From Microbacteriaceae bacterium (GTDB taxonomy: Bacteria; Actinomycetota; Actinomycetes; Actinomycetales; Microbacteriaceae), in NCBI GenBank assembly GCA_014377425.1, contig JACMPQ010000044.1, forward strand, positions 1 through 42,038: a DNA stretch of 42,038 nucleotides. The letters are read 5' to 3'. Position numbers and translations under genes: made by a program. The notes under the pieces are model-generated. The model did not search any database. It was given only the letters and a program-made list of their open reading frames with translations, and was not told the DNA's origin. How positions within the stretch are numbered: position 1 is the stretch's first letter; each line of letters opens with the position of its first letter. Positions 17,393-25,731 of the stretch are shown here, in pieces.

Positions 17393-17582
17393 TACCGGGA
17401 GGAGAACCGGCCTGAGATTCGGCGTCGCCTGAGCGATAGCCTTCGCGCGCGGCATCCGAAAATCGGCGAATTGTGGTGTTGACGTCTTCGAAGAAAAGGC
17501 GACCCTTGGCGGTTCGATTCACTTGGTCGGCGGCCAGAAAACCGAGGCCAATGCCGACCAGAAGCCACAGGGCACTCTTCAC
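17379..17582 (-). CDS. Small single-pass membrane protein of unknown function
   Basis: The 67-residue product starts with a hydrophobic helix (ALWLLVGIGLGFLAADQVNR) and continues with a polar tail (KGRLFFEDVNTTIRRFSDAAREGYRSGD) likely to be cytoplasmic. Similar short proteins are common between rpsD and alaS in Actinobacteria; no function is established. GTG 17582 is preferred over GTG 17597 because AGAGG lies seven bases upstream of it. The last residues, Gly/Ser/Pro-rich, fall in a tandem repeat and may vary between strains. Confidence 0.75.
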   Translation of the reverse strand: MKSALWLLVGIGLGFLAADQVNRTAKGRLFFEDVNTTIRRFSDAAREGYRSGDAESQAGSPPGMSPA

Positions 17583-17746
17583 GAGGGAACCTCTCACGAA
17601 TTCTCGGGGCGATGCGAAGCGGCGGATAGCGCTTGATACCCAGCTTACTTTGCCAGCCGACGCTCGATCTCGCCTCGCGGCGGCGGTTTAGACGGCGGTT
17701 CGGGCGGCGCCGTCTGACGGGCTACGGCGTGACATCCCGAGACCAC

Positions 17747-17781
17747 AAAAGCGAGCCGCCTCGAAAAGGTGACCCGCTTTT
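17747..17781 (-). terminator. Candidate terminator after rpsD
   Basis: AAAAGCG at 17747-17753 pairs with CGCTTTT at 17775-17781, with a further imperfect inner arm around a CGAAA loop. On the minus strand the stem is followed by GTGG, and its T residues form part of the stem, so efficiency is uncertain. Confidence 0.5.
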
Positions 17782-17801
17782 GACGAAAAACTTTCGCTCG
17801 A

Positions 17802-18431
17802 CTAGCGGGCGGCGTAGTACTCCACGACGAGCTGAACTTCGCACGTTACGGGCACTTCGGCACGCTTCGGGCGACGCAGCAGGCGAGCCTGCAGCTTGTC
17901 GATCTCCACCTCGAGGTACGGCGGGAGCTTCGGCAGGAGGTCAACATGGCCTCCGGCGGCGGCAACCTGGAACGGCTCCATACCCTCGCTGCGCGCGTGG
18001 ACGTGAATGAGCTGGCCCTCTTTAACGCGGAACGACGGGCGGTCAACGCGAAGTCCATCAACCAGAATGTGGCGGTGAACGATGAGCTGGCGAGCCTGAG
18101 CGGTCGTGCGGGCGATACCGGCGCGAACCACCAGGGCGTCAAGACGCATCTCCAGCAGCTCGACCAGGTTCTCACCGGTCAGGCCTACGGCACGACGTGC
18201 CTCCTGGAAGATGATCTTCAGCTGAGCCTCGCGGATACCGTACTGCGCACGCAGTCGCTGCTTCTCACGAAGGCGAACGGCATAGTCAGAATCGGTCTTG
18301 CGCTTGGTGCGGCCGTGCTCACCCGGAGCGTACGGACGCTTCTCGAGGTACTTGGCTGCCTTCGGCGTGAGGGCAATGCCCAGAGCGCGCGAGAGGCGAG
18401 TCTTGCTACGTGTACGTGACTTGGTAGACAC
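17802..18431 (-). CDS. rpsD: 30S ribosomal protein S4
   Basis: The 209-residue primary 16S-binding protein also acts in decoding fidelity. The N-terminal part (SRTRSKTRLSRALGIALTPKAAKYLEKRPYAPGEHG) lacks the four-cysteine zinc site found in some S4 proteins, which fits the zinc-independent form. The S4 RNA-binding domain spans about residues 99-160 (LEMRLDALVVRAGIARTTAQARQLIVHRHILVDG). GTG 18431 has AAAGGAAA upstream. It stands alone between rarA and the small membrane-protein gene, with a 210-base leader containing an inverted repeat. Confidence 0.97.
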   Translation of the reverse strand: MSTKSRTRSKTRLSRALGIALTPKAAKYLEKRPYAPGEHGRTKRKTDSDYAVRLREKQRLRAQYGIREAQLKIIFQEARRAVGLTGENLVELLEMRLDALVVRAGIARTTAQARQLIVHRHILVDGLRVDRPSFRVKEGQLIHVHARSEGMEPFQVAAAGGHVDLLPKLPPYLEVEIDKLQARLLRRPKRAEVPVTCEVQLVVEYYAAR

Positions 18432-18473
18432 GGTTTCCTTTCAATAAAAAAAGCATCGGTCTTCAACGGGCTA

Positions 18474-18491
18474 TCTGGCACAGTGGCCAGA
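18474..18491 (-). promoter_or_regulatory. Inverted repeat in the rpsD leader
   Basis: TCTGGC-acagtg-GCCAGA forms a 6-bp hairpin about 45 bases upstream of the rpsD start. On the minus strand it is followed by a T7 run at 18451-18445. S4 autoregulates through leader RNA in some bacteria; here that is only a possibility. No other feature is evident in the leader. Confidence 0.35.
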
Positions 18492-18641
18492 CGATAGAAG
18501 AGGGATGTGCCACGGGAGTGTTCGGCTACAGAACGTTTCCCTTTCAGATCGACACACACAGCAGCCGTGCGCGTGTGCCCCCTGCAGGCTCGAGAACGTT
18601 ACCATAAATCGACTGGTCGCCGGGCTTGCGAATAGAGATTC

Positions 18642-19991
18642 TTAGCGGCCCCGGATGATCCGGCGCAACTTCTCCCACCGGGAGGTCACCTCGCGTTCGT
18701 TACCGTGCTCGGTCGGCGTGTAATAACTCGTTCCGACCAGCGGGTCAGGTAAATACTGCTGCTCGACCACGCCAATACTGGCGTCGTGCGGATAGCGGTA
18801 CCCCTTGCCGTGGCCAAGCCGCTTGGCACCCGGATAGTGCGCGTCACGCAAATGAATCGGCACGCCACCAAAATCGCCGGCACGAACATCTGCAATCGCC
18901 TGATCGATGGCGAGGTACGCCCGATTCGATTTCGGAGCAAGCGCCAAATAAATCACGGCCTCGGCGAGCGGAATCCGGCCCTCCGGCATTCCGATGAACT
19001 GCACCGCATCGGCCGCCGCGATTGCAATCACGAGTGCCTGCGGGTCGGCGATCCCAATGTCTTCGGCGGCGCTCACGATAATGCGGCGAGCGATGAAACG
19101 CGGGTCCTCGCCAGCCTCGATCATTCGCGCGAGGTAGTGGATGGCGGCATCCGGATCCGAGCCGCGCACCGACTTGATGAACGCACTGATCACGTCGTAG
19201 TGCTCATCCCCGTTGCGGTCGTAGCGCAGCAGGGCGCGGTCGACGGCCGCGGCAACGATCTCGTCGGTAATCACCGGCAGCGCGTTGTCGGCGATCTCCG
19301 CCGTGGAACTCGCCGTGAGCGCAGCGGCCTCCAGCGCGGTGAGGGCTCGCCTCGCATCCCCAGAGGAGAGCCGGATGATGGTCTTTCGCGCCTCAACACT
19401 CAGCTCCACCTGCCCGTCGAGGCCGCGTGCATCCGTTACCGCACGGTCGATCAACAGGCCGAGGTCGTCGTCAGACAGCGGCTGGAGGGTTAAGAGCAGG
19501 GAGCGCGACAAAAGCGGCGAGATTACCGAGAACGACGGATTCTCGGTGGTTGCCGCCACCAAGATAACCCAGCCGTTCTCGACCCCGGGGAGCAGGGCAT
19601 CCTGCTGGGCTTTGGAAAAGCGGTGAATTTCGTCAAGAAAGAGCACAGTCGAAATTCCGTACAGGTCGCGCGCGCTCATTGCCTCTTCCATTACCTGACG
19701 CACGTCTTTCACCCCGGCGTTAACCGCCGAAAGCTCAACGAATTTGCGTCCCGAGCTGTGGGCAATCGCCTGGGCGAGGGTGGTTTTACCTGTGCCGGGT
19801 GGGCCCCACAGAATGAGCGAGACCGAGCCGCGTTCGCCGGTTTTGTCTGAGGCCAGAGCCACCAGCGGTGAGCCGGGGGTGAGCAAATGTTTCTGGCCGG
19901 CCACCTCGTCGAGCGAGCGGGGGCGCATGCGCACGGCTAAAGGGGTCGCTCCCCCGTGCAGTCCGAGCCGGGCGTGAACCATAGGGGTCAT
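18642..19991 (-). CDS. rarA: Replication-associated recombination protein A (MgsA/RarA AAA+ ATPase)
   Basis: The 449-residue AAA+ protein acts at stalled replication forks. PLAVRMRPRSLDEVAGQKHLL is the family start. Walker A is GPPGTGKTTLA, Walker B is VLFLDEIHRFSKAQQD, and the sensor reads ATTENPSFSVISPLLSR. The C-terminal tetramerisation domain contains SDPDAAIHYLARMIEAGEDPRFIARR. ATG 19991 gives the normal family length; the frame extends to 20396, but those Arg/Ala/Ser-rich codons lie in the repeated promoter region and are not supported. ATG 20012 is a second option. It is divergent from the cyclophilin gene. Confidence 0.94.
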   Translation of the reverse strand: MTPMVHARLGLHGGATPLAVRMRPRSLDEVAGQKHLLTPGSPLVALASDKTGERGSVSLILWGPPGTGKTTLAQAIAHSSGRKFVELSAVNAGVKDVRQVMEEAMSARDLYGISTVLFLDEIHRFSKAQQDALLPGVENGWVILVAATTENPSFSVISPLLSRSLLLTLQPLSDDDLGLLIDRAVTDARGLDGQVELSVEARKTIIRLSSGDARRALTALEAAALTASSTAEIADNALPVITDEIVAAAVDRALLRYDRNGDEHYDVISAFIKSVRGSDPDAAIHYLARMIEAGEDPRFIARRIIVSAAEDIGIADPQALVIAIAAADAVQFIGMPEGRIPLAEAVIYLALAPKSNRAYLAIDQAIADVRAGDFGGVPIHLRDAHYPGAKRLGHGKGYRYPHDASIGVVEQQYLPDPLVGTSYYTPTEHGNEREVTSRWEKLRRIIRGR

Positions 19992-20026
19992 CGTACTTCG
20001 GCCCTGCGTCATCTCTCGCCCGCGGG

Positions 20027-20113
20027 CTCGGCACTGCGGCTCAGCACTGCGGCTCAGCAGTGCAGTCCAGCAGTGCAGTCCGACAGCACTGTCGGTTCGA
20101 CAGCACTGTCGGA
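20027..20113. repeat. Six-unit repeat array in the rarA/cyclophilin divergent promoter region
   Basis: Three tandem pairs follow each other: CTCGGCACTGCGG/CTCAGCACTGCGG (20027-20052), AGCAGTGCAGTCC twice (20056-20081) and GACAGCACTGTCGG twice (20082-20112). The middle pair carries the core in the opposite orientation (GCAGTGC versus GCACTGC). Confidence 0.85.
20080..20112. promoter_or_regulatory. Two palindromic sites, CCGACAGCACTGTCGG type
   Basis: CCGACAG-CA-CTGTCGG at 20080-20095 is a perfect 7-bp inverted repeat around two bases. A second copy with a 6-bp arm, CGACAG-CA-CTGTCG, lies at 20098-20111. The centres are 17 bases apart. Spacing and symmetry suggest paired dimer binding sites upstream of rarA; the regulator is unknown. 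Confidence 0.5.
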
Positions 20114-20235
20114 TGCCGGGCGCCTCACGATCTTGCGCAAAGCTCGAGTTGCGGCCCGGCAGTACAGTTCTTGGAGTAGCCACGTAACGATCGAGTTGCG
20201 GCCGATAACGCAACACGAAGACACACGGAGGACCA

Positions 20236-21096
20236 GTGGCACCGAGCAAGAACGCCGATCGTGAGGCCCGCGAAGCACGACTGCGACAGCGCAAATATGC
20301 TGCCCGCAAGGCGGTCAACGCGCAGCAGGTTGGCCGCCGCCGCCGCGACAATCTCGGCGCTCTCATCGGTGTCACCGTGATCGTCGCCCTCGCCACGGTT
20401 GCCCAGGTGCTCTACTTCTCCGCCGGGCCAGGCAAAACCCCAGGCGGCGTTGCAGCGTCCCCGAGCGCCAGCGCAAAGCCTGGAGCGTCTGCCTCCCCCA
20501 ACGCTTCACCGAACGCGTCTCCGAGCGTCCCGCCCACGGCCGAGAAAAACATCGGCAACGTCCCGGCCAAGACGATTGCCAAAAACCGGGTATGGACGGG
20601 CGATCTCACCATCAACAATGTCGACTTGGCCATCAAGATCGACGGCAAGAAGGCTCCGCAGGCGGCATCCGTGTTTATCTCGCTGGCGAAAAGCGGCTAC
20701 TACAACGGCAACAGCTGTCACCGACTAACCACCGATTCCAAGCTCAAGGTCTTGCAGTGCGGCCAGCCAAACACCACCACTTCGATCGATCCCGGCTTTA
20801 GCTTCGGTCCAATTGAAAATGCACCCGAAGACGGTGTTTACCCGGCCGGAACCATCGCCATGGCCCGCACCACGAGCGTTTACGGCAACAGCACCCAGTT
20901 CTTCGTCACCTACGGTGACTCCTACCTCGACCCCACCGGTGGCGGGTACACCGTACTCGGATCGGTGACAAAGGGACTCGACGGCTTTATCACCGACATC
21001 ACCTCGGCAGGGGTAACTCCGGCAGCAAACGGCGCCGCTTCGAGCGATGGAACTCCGGTGGTTCCCGCGGTGATCCGCTCGGTAACCCTCCGGTAG
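20236..21096 (+). CDS. Membrane-anchored cyclophilin-type peptidylprolyl isomerase
   Basis: The 286-residue protein has a charged cytoplasmic start, one transmembrane helix at about residues 42-63 (GALIGVTVIVALATVAQVLYF), an Ala/Ser/Pro linker at about 70-100 and a cyclophilin domain outside the membrane. Cyclophilin hallmarks are CHRLTT (catalytic arginine), YPAGTIAMARTTSVYGNSTQFFVTY and GGGYTVLGSVTKGLD. The segment usually reading QGGD is QCGQ. It probably assists folding of exported proteins. GTG 20236 has GGAGG four bases upstream. Comparable PPIases next to DUF349 proteins are familiar in this group. Confidence 0.9.
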   Translation: MAPSKNADREAREARLRQRKYAARKAVNAQQVGRRRRDNLGALIGVTVIVALATVAQVLYFSAGPGKTPGGVAASPSASAKPGASASPNASPNASPSVPPTAEKNIGNVPAKTIAKNRVWTGDLTINNVDLAIKIDGKKAPQAASVFISLAKSGYYNGNSCHRLTTDSKLKVLQCGQPNTTTSIDPGFSFGPIENAPEDGVYPAGTIAMARTTSVYGNSTQFFVTYGDSYLDPTGGGYTVLGSVTKGLDGFITDITSAGVTPAANGAASSDGTPVVPAVIRSVTLR

Positions 21097-21190
21097 GCAA
21101 TCCTTTCCCGCCGATGGCGGCGACCGTACCGTGCAATAGGCTGGTGCCCGGTTGTTTCGCCCGAACGGCCAGATCAGCAAGGTGAGAATT

Positions 21191-22423
21191 TTGGTTACAG
21201 ACGATTTGACCCCGTGGGGCCGCGTAGACGAAACGCGCACCGTGTTTGTGCGTGAAGCCGACGGAGAGCGTGCCGTGGGGCAGTACCCGGACGGTACCCC
21301 CGAAGAGGCTCTGGCCTACTTCGAACGTAAATTTATTGAGCTGGCCGGCCAAGTGACGCTCCTCGAGCAGCGCATCAAGCGCGGCACCGCGGTGGCGGAC
21401 GTCGCAAAGACGATCTTGGCGCTCACCACAACGATCGCCACGGCCAACGCCGTGGGCGATCTCGCGTCCCTGCAGCGCCGTCTCGCTGCCCTGGGGGGCG
21501 CTGTTGAGGAGATCGCCGAGAAGCAGACCGCCGAACAGCAGGCTTTGGTCGCCGTAGCGCTCGAGGAGCGCACCGCCCTCGTCGTCGAGGCTGAGACACT
21601 CGCCGCTCAAGACCCGGCCAAGGTGCAGTGGAAGGTCGCCAGCGCGACGCTGGAGGACATTTTTGCGCGCTGGCAGAAGCACCAACAGGATGGCCCTCGT
21701 CTGCCGAAGACCGAGAGCAACCTGCTGTGGAAGAGATTCCGGGCTGCCCGAGCCACCATCGAGACCCACCGCAAGGCGTTCTTCGCCGAACTCGACTCGG
21801 TTCACAAAGACGCGCGCCAGAAGAAGCAGGAATTGGTGGATGCCGCTGAGGCGCTCATCGCGAAGGGCGCCGACGGCATCCCGAGCTACCGTCAGCTTCT
21901 CGACAACTGGAAACTCGCCGGCCGAGCCGGTAAGAAGTTCGACGATGCCCTCTGGGCCAAGTTCAAGGCCGCCGGGGATGAGATCTACTCCGCCAAGGCC
22001 GAGGTTGAGGCCATCGATGACGCCGAATTTGGCGCCAATTACGAACTGAAAATTGCTTTGCTCACCGAGGCGGAACCCCTGCTACTGGAAAAAGATCGCA
22101 TCAAGGCAAAAGACGCTCTGCTGTCGATTCAACGCCGCTGGGATGTCATCGGTAAGGTTCCACGCGAGAAGGTCAAGCCGATCGAAGACCGCCTTCGCAA
22201 GGTGGAGGCCTCGGTCCGCAAGCTCGATGAGGATCACTGGGAGCGCAATAACCCGGAGCGCAAGGCACGCTCCGAGGGGCTTGCGAGTCAACTTCAGGAC
22301 GCCATCGACAAGCTCGAAGGTGAATTGGTTGCCGCTCAGGCCTCTGGAAATTCCAAGAAGGTTGCCGACGCTCAGGAAGCACTCGACGCCCGTCGCGCCT
22401 GGTTGGTTGCCCTCGGCGGCTAA
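21191..22423 (+). CDS. DUF349 domain protein
   Basis: The product of about 410 residues begins WGRVDETRTVFVREADGERAVGQYPD and then consists of helical DUF349 repeats, including QWKVASATLEDIFARWQKH, LLWKRFRAARATIETHRKAFF and ALWAKFKAAGDEIYSAKAEV, each with the characteristic W-x2-F spacing. It is highly charged and probably elongated or coiled. Its biochemical role is not established. TTG 21191 is chosen because AAGGTGA lies four to eight bases upstream; GTG 21182 and TTG 21152 are alternatives that add three or 13 residues. A strong terminator follows. Confidence 0.85.
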   Translation: MVTDDLTPWGRVDETRTVFVREADGERAVGQYPDGTPEEALAYFERKFIELAGQVTLLEQRIKRGTAVADVAKTILALTTTIATANAVGDLASLQRRLAALGGAVEEIAEKQTAEQQALVAVALEERTALVVEAETLAAQDPAKVQWKVASATLEDIFARWQKHQQDGPRLPKTESNLLWKRFRAARATIETHRKAFFAELDSVHKDARQKKQELVDAAEALIAKGADGIPSYRQLLDNWKLAGRAGKKFDDALWAKFKAAGDEIYSAKAEVEAIDDAEFGANYELKIALLTEAEPLLLEKDRIKAKDALLSIQRRWDVIGKVPREKVKPIEDRLRKVEASVRKLDEDHWERNNPERKARSEGLASQLQDAIDKLEGELVAAQASGNSKKVADAQEALDARRAWLVALGG

Positions 22424-22441
22424 CCACCTGATGACCGTAAG

Positions 22442-22475
22442 CGGCTGTCGACCTCTACGGGTCGGCGGCCGTTTT
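22442..22475 (+). terminator. Rho-independent terminator after the DUF349 gene
   Basis: CGGCTGTCGACC pairs over all 12 positions (two T-G pairs) with GGTCGGCGGCCG around the loop TCTACG, then TTTT follows. It lies 18 bases past the stop. Confidence 0.85.
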
Positions 22476-22618
22476 GGTCTTGATGGTGCCCCGGTTGGGC
22501 GGTGCCCACGTTTTGGCGGAGCTCATGGGGGTTAGCTCCCTCTCGTCCACAGGCCGAATTTCTCCCCCGGTTACAACGAAGGGCCTGGTAGTGGTGGTTG
22601 ATCCCCGACGCTAGGGAC

Positions 22619-23179
22619 ATGACTCGATTGCTGCCCGCTGTCCTCAGCGGCCAATTTCTACCCGAGGCCGAATTGAACGCGGCCCGTCTCGACGGCGAGG
22701 TCTTCGCCGTGGATGAATGCTTTCAGCTCGTGGATAGTTGGGAAGACTCAACGACTCGTGGTCGCTGTCTCGCGGCCACACTGCCACCCCGGCTTATCGC
22801 CGAGCAGCGCACGGCCGCATGGGTTCATGGTGCGTTATTACTGCCGCCTCGGCGTCATGAGTTGTGCGCTGCCACGGGCGCCCGCTTTCGAGCACTCGGG
22901 GCCCCACGGTGGGTCATCCGCGAGGTCGTCGTTAACGCTTCCGATCTGTGGCTGCTCGGAGGCATGATGGTGACCACTCCCCTCCGCACAGTCATCGATC
23001 TGGCCCGCTTTAGCGCTGAATTTGATTCAGCCGAATGCGAACTGGTGCAGAGACTCGCTTCCGTCGGAGGATTTGATTACACCGAAATCCAGCGCGCCGT
23101 CGGTCTGAGGCGCAACCTGCCGGGCAAACGCCGAGCACTGGAGCGGCTTCATGCCGCTTTGGCGCTGGGCGATAGCTGA
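22619..23179 (+). CDS. AbiEi-like / Microbacteriaceae conserved hypothetical protein
   Basis: The 186-residue protein opens with TRLLPAVLSGQFLPEAELNAARLDGEVFAVDECF, followed by RLIAEQRTAAWVHGALLLPPRRHEL and VTTPLRTVIDLARF. This order resembles the sensor/regulatory half of AbiEi-type antitoxin-like proteins widespread in Actinobacteria, where many are orphans. No toxin partner such as AbiEii lies on either side, and I see no HTH that could be assigned confidently. Function is therefore open. ATG 22619 has AGGGA just upstream. It is flanked by a terminator on the left and a low-complexity AGCC tract on the right. Confidence 0.6.
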   Translation: MTRLLPAVLSGQFLPEAELNAARLDGEVFAVDECFQLVDSWEDSTTRGRCLAATLPPRLIAEQRTAAWVHGALLLPPRRHELCAATGARFRALGAPRWVIREVVVNASDLWLLGGMMVTTPLRTVIDLARFSAEFDSAECELVQRLASVGGFDYTEIQRAVGLRRNLPGKRRALERLHAALALGDS

Positions 23180-23220
23180 TGACTCCGGCCGAACGCGCCA
23201 GATTACGCTGCCCTTACAGC

Positions 23221-23275
23221 CCGACCCAGCCAGCGTAGCCAGCCAGCCTAGCCAACCCAGCCAAACCAACCCACG
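23221..23275. repeat. Degenerate AGCC-rich tract between convergent genes
   Basis: AGCCA/AGCCT words recur eight or so times with small insertions. The tract fills the gap between the AbiEi-like gene and the 3' end of rel. No terminator hairpin with a T run was found in this gap for either gene. Confidence 0.6.
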
Positions 23276-23310
23276 CACCCCTGCACAGCTGCAGTCCACA
23301 CGCACAGCCC

Positions 23311-25632
23311 TTAGCCCGCGCTCACCCGATACACGTCATACACCGCATCGATTCGCCGAACGGCGTTCAGCACCCGATCGAGGTGTGTGGTGTCGCCCAT
23401 CTCAAACACGAAGCGACTCAGGGCCAAACGATCGTTCGAGGTGGAGACCGTCGCCGACAATATGTTCACATGATGCTCAGAAAGCACCCGCGTCACGTCA
23501 GAGAGCAGTCCGGCACGATCGAGCGCCTCCACCTGAATCTGTACGAGAAAGACGCTCTTGGACGACGGCGCCCAGTCAACGTCAATCATTCGCTCCGGTT
23601 CGTCTCGCAGCGATGCAACGTTGTGACAGGCGGTCTGGTGCACGCTCACCCCGGCACCACGGGTGACGAATCCGACAATGGCATCGCCCGGAACCGGCGT
23701 GCAGCACCGCGCAAGCTTCACCAACACGTCGGGAGCCCCGCGCACCAGTACTCCCGAGTCGCTGTTTCGAAGCTGCTTCGATTTGCCCTTACTCGGCAGT
23801 GTGAGTTCGGCATCCTCGGCCTCGGCCTCGGTGTTAATGGTTGCGAGAACCTTCTCCAACACCGACTGCGTCGACACATGTCCCTCACCCACGGCGGCGT
23901 AAAGCGACGAAACGTCTTCGTAGCGCATCTGCGAGGCGACCTCGCTGATGGAATCCTGGCTCATCAATTTTTGCAGCGGAAGGTTTTGCCTGCGCATGGC
24001 CCGAGCGATGGCATCCCGGCCCTGCTCAATTGCCTCGTCGCGGCGTTCCTTCGTAAACCACTGCTTGATTTTGTTGCGCGCGCGCGGACTCTTAACAAAC
24101 GTCAGCCAACCCTGACTCGGGCCGGAGTCAGGGTTCTTCGAGGTGAAGACCTCCACAACGTCGCCACTGTTGAGGGAGCTTTCCAGCGGAACGAGGCGTC
24201 CGTTGACCTTAGAACCCATGGTGCGGTGGCCTACCTCGGTGTGCACCGCATAGGCGAAGTCCACCGGGGTGGCACCCGCGGGCAGGCCGATCACCTTGCC
24301 CTTCGGGGTGAAGACGTAAACCTCTTTCGCACCGATCTCGAAGCGCAGGGAGTCGAGAAATTCGTTCGGATCGGCGGTTTCGGCCTGCCAGTCACTGATG
24401 TGCGCCAGCCACGCCATATCGCCGTCGTCGGCTCCCATAGAAGCGGTTGCGCCCTTACCGCTGGCACCGTTGCCATTGACGCGGTCTTTGTATTTCCAGT
24501 GAGCGGCGACGCCAAACTCGGCGCGTTGATGCATTTGGTCGGTGCGGATCTGGATCTCCACCGCTCGACCGTCTGGGCCGATCACGGTCGTGTGCAGCGA
24601 CTGATACAGATTGAACTTGGGAGTCGCTATGTAGTCCTTGAACCGGCCCGGGATGGGTGTCCAGCGGGCATGAATAGCGCCCAGCACCGCGTAGCAGTCC
24701 CGCAGCGAGGTCACCAAAACTCGAATTCCGACCAGGTCGTAGATCTCGTCAAACTCGCGACCTCGAACCACCATCTTTTGATACACCGAGTAGTACTGCT
24801 TGGGTCGCCCGGCAACGCTACCCTTTATTTTGTTCGATTTTAGATCATCCAACACTGCGTCAATAACGAGCTGCACAAACTCTTCGCGCCGCGGAGTGCG
24901 CTGACGCACGAGGTTTTCGATTTCCACGTAGAGCTTGGGGTAAAGCACCGCAAAAGAGAGGTCTTCAAGCTCCCATTTAATCGTCTGAATCCCGAGCCGA
25001 TGCGCCAATGGCGCATAAATCTCCAGTGTCTCCTGCGCTTTTCTCTGAGCAGAAGCCGATTCCACAAAGCCCCAGGTTCGAGCATTGTGGAGGCGGTCTG
25101 CCAACTTGATCACCAGCACTCGAATGTCCTTCGACATCGCCACGACCATTTTGCGCACCGTTTCCGCCTGCGCACTATCGCCGTACTTCAGCTTGTCGAG
25201 CTTGGTAACCCCGTCGACGAGCATCGCAACCTCGTCGCCAAACTCGTGACGAAGCAAATCCAGGCTGTAGTCGGTGTCTTCGACGGTGTCGTGTAGGAGC
25301 GCGGCGGCAAGCGTTTTCGGCCCTATGCCGAGGTCGGCAAGAATCTGAGCCACGGCCACCGGGTGGGTGATGTAATCCTCACCGCTCTTGCGCAGTTGTC
25401 CCCGATGCGAACGCTCGGCCACCAAGTAGGCACGCTCGATAATCGAGACGTCGACCTTCGGATGATGTGCCTTGGCCGTACGCACCAGCGTCTCGACCGC
25501 GCCAACCGGCTGGGCGCGAGAAAACAGCCGGGGCAGAAGCGCGCGCAGAGACGCGGGGCTAAACGGTGTCTGATTTCCGGGCGCTACCGGCGCTCCGGAG
25601 GCTGACACAGCAGACGCAGTTGTTTCAGCCAT
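23311..25632 (-). CDS. rel: Bifunctional (p)ppGpp synthetase/hydrolase
   Basis: The 773-residue stringent-response enzyme makes and degrades (p)ppGpp. The HD hydrolase domain carries AALLHDTVEDTDYSLDLLRHEFG. The synthetase domain carries GRPKQYYSVYQKMVVRGREF and DLVGIRVLVTSLRDCYAVLG. The TGS domain (VYVFTPKGKVIGLPAGATPVDFAYAVHTEVGHR) and C-terminal ACT domain complete the long Rel architecture. Both catalytic halves look intact. ATG 25632 is chosen because GGAGGG lies six bases upstream; the frame extends to 25713 without a ribosome site. It closes the pdx-ruv-sec block and converges with the AbiEi-like gene. Confidence 0.96.
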   Translation of the reverse strand: MAETTASAVSASGAPVAPGNQTPFSPASLRALLPRLFSRAQPVGAVETLVRTAKAHHPKVDVSIIERAYLVAERSHRGQLRKSGEDYITHPVAVAQILADLGIGPKTLAAALLHDTVEDTDYSLDLLRHEFGDEVAMLVDGVTKLDKLKYGDSAQAETVRKMVVAMSKDIRVLVIKLADRLHNARTWGFVESASAQRKAQETLEIYAPLAHRLGIQTIKWELEDLSFAVLYPKLYVEIENLVRQRTPRREEFVQLVIDAVLDDLKSNKIKGSVAGRPKQYYSVYQKMVVRGREFDEIYDLVGIRVLVTSLRDCYAVLGAIHARWTPIPGRFKDYIATPKFNLYQSLHTTVIGPDGRAVEIQIRTDQMHQRAEFGVAAHWKYKDRVNGNGASGKGATASMGADDGDMAWLAHISDWQAETADPNEFLDSLRFEIGAKEVYVFTPKGKVIGLPAGATPVDFAYAVHTEVGHRTMGSKVNGRLVPLESSLNSGDVVEVFTSKNPDSGPSQGWLTFVKSPRARNKIKQWFTKERRDEAIEQGRDAIARAMRRQNLPLQKLMSQDSISEVASQMRYEDVSSLYAAVGEGHVSTQSVLEKVLATINTEAEAEDAELTLPSKGKSKQLRNSDSGVLVRGAPDVLVKLARCCTPVPGDAIVGFVTRGAGVSVHQTACHNVASLRDEPERMIDVDWAPSSKSVFLVQIQVEALDRAGLLSDVTRVLSEHHVNILSATVSTSNDRLALSRFVFEMGDTTHLDRVLNAVRRIDAVYDVYRVSAG

Positions 25633-25731
25633 CCGAAGCCCTCCAACCATAAAGTTACCACCGCCAATGGGCCGTAATTGACGTTCGTAGGGCACTCCAA
25701 TCGCCTCGACCAAGTGGGGGTGAAACCAGCG

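Noticed and set aside
20080-20112. SOS box upstream of rarA
   Set aside because: The motif CGACAGCACTGTCG does not match the actinobacterial LexA consensus TCGAAC-N4-GTTCGA, so no SOS claim is made.
23383-24843. 486-codon plus-strand frame opposite rel
   Set aside because: It is antisense to conserved Rel domains, a common artefact of high-GC sequence, and has no recognisable domain.
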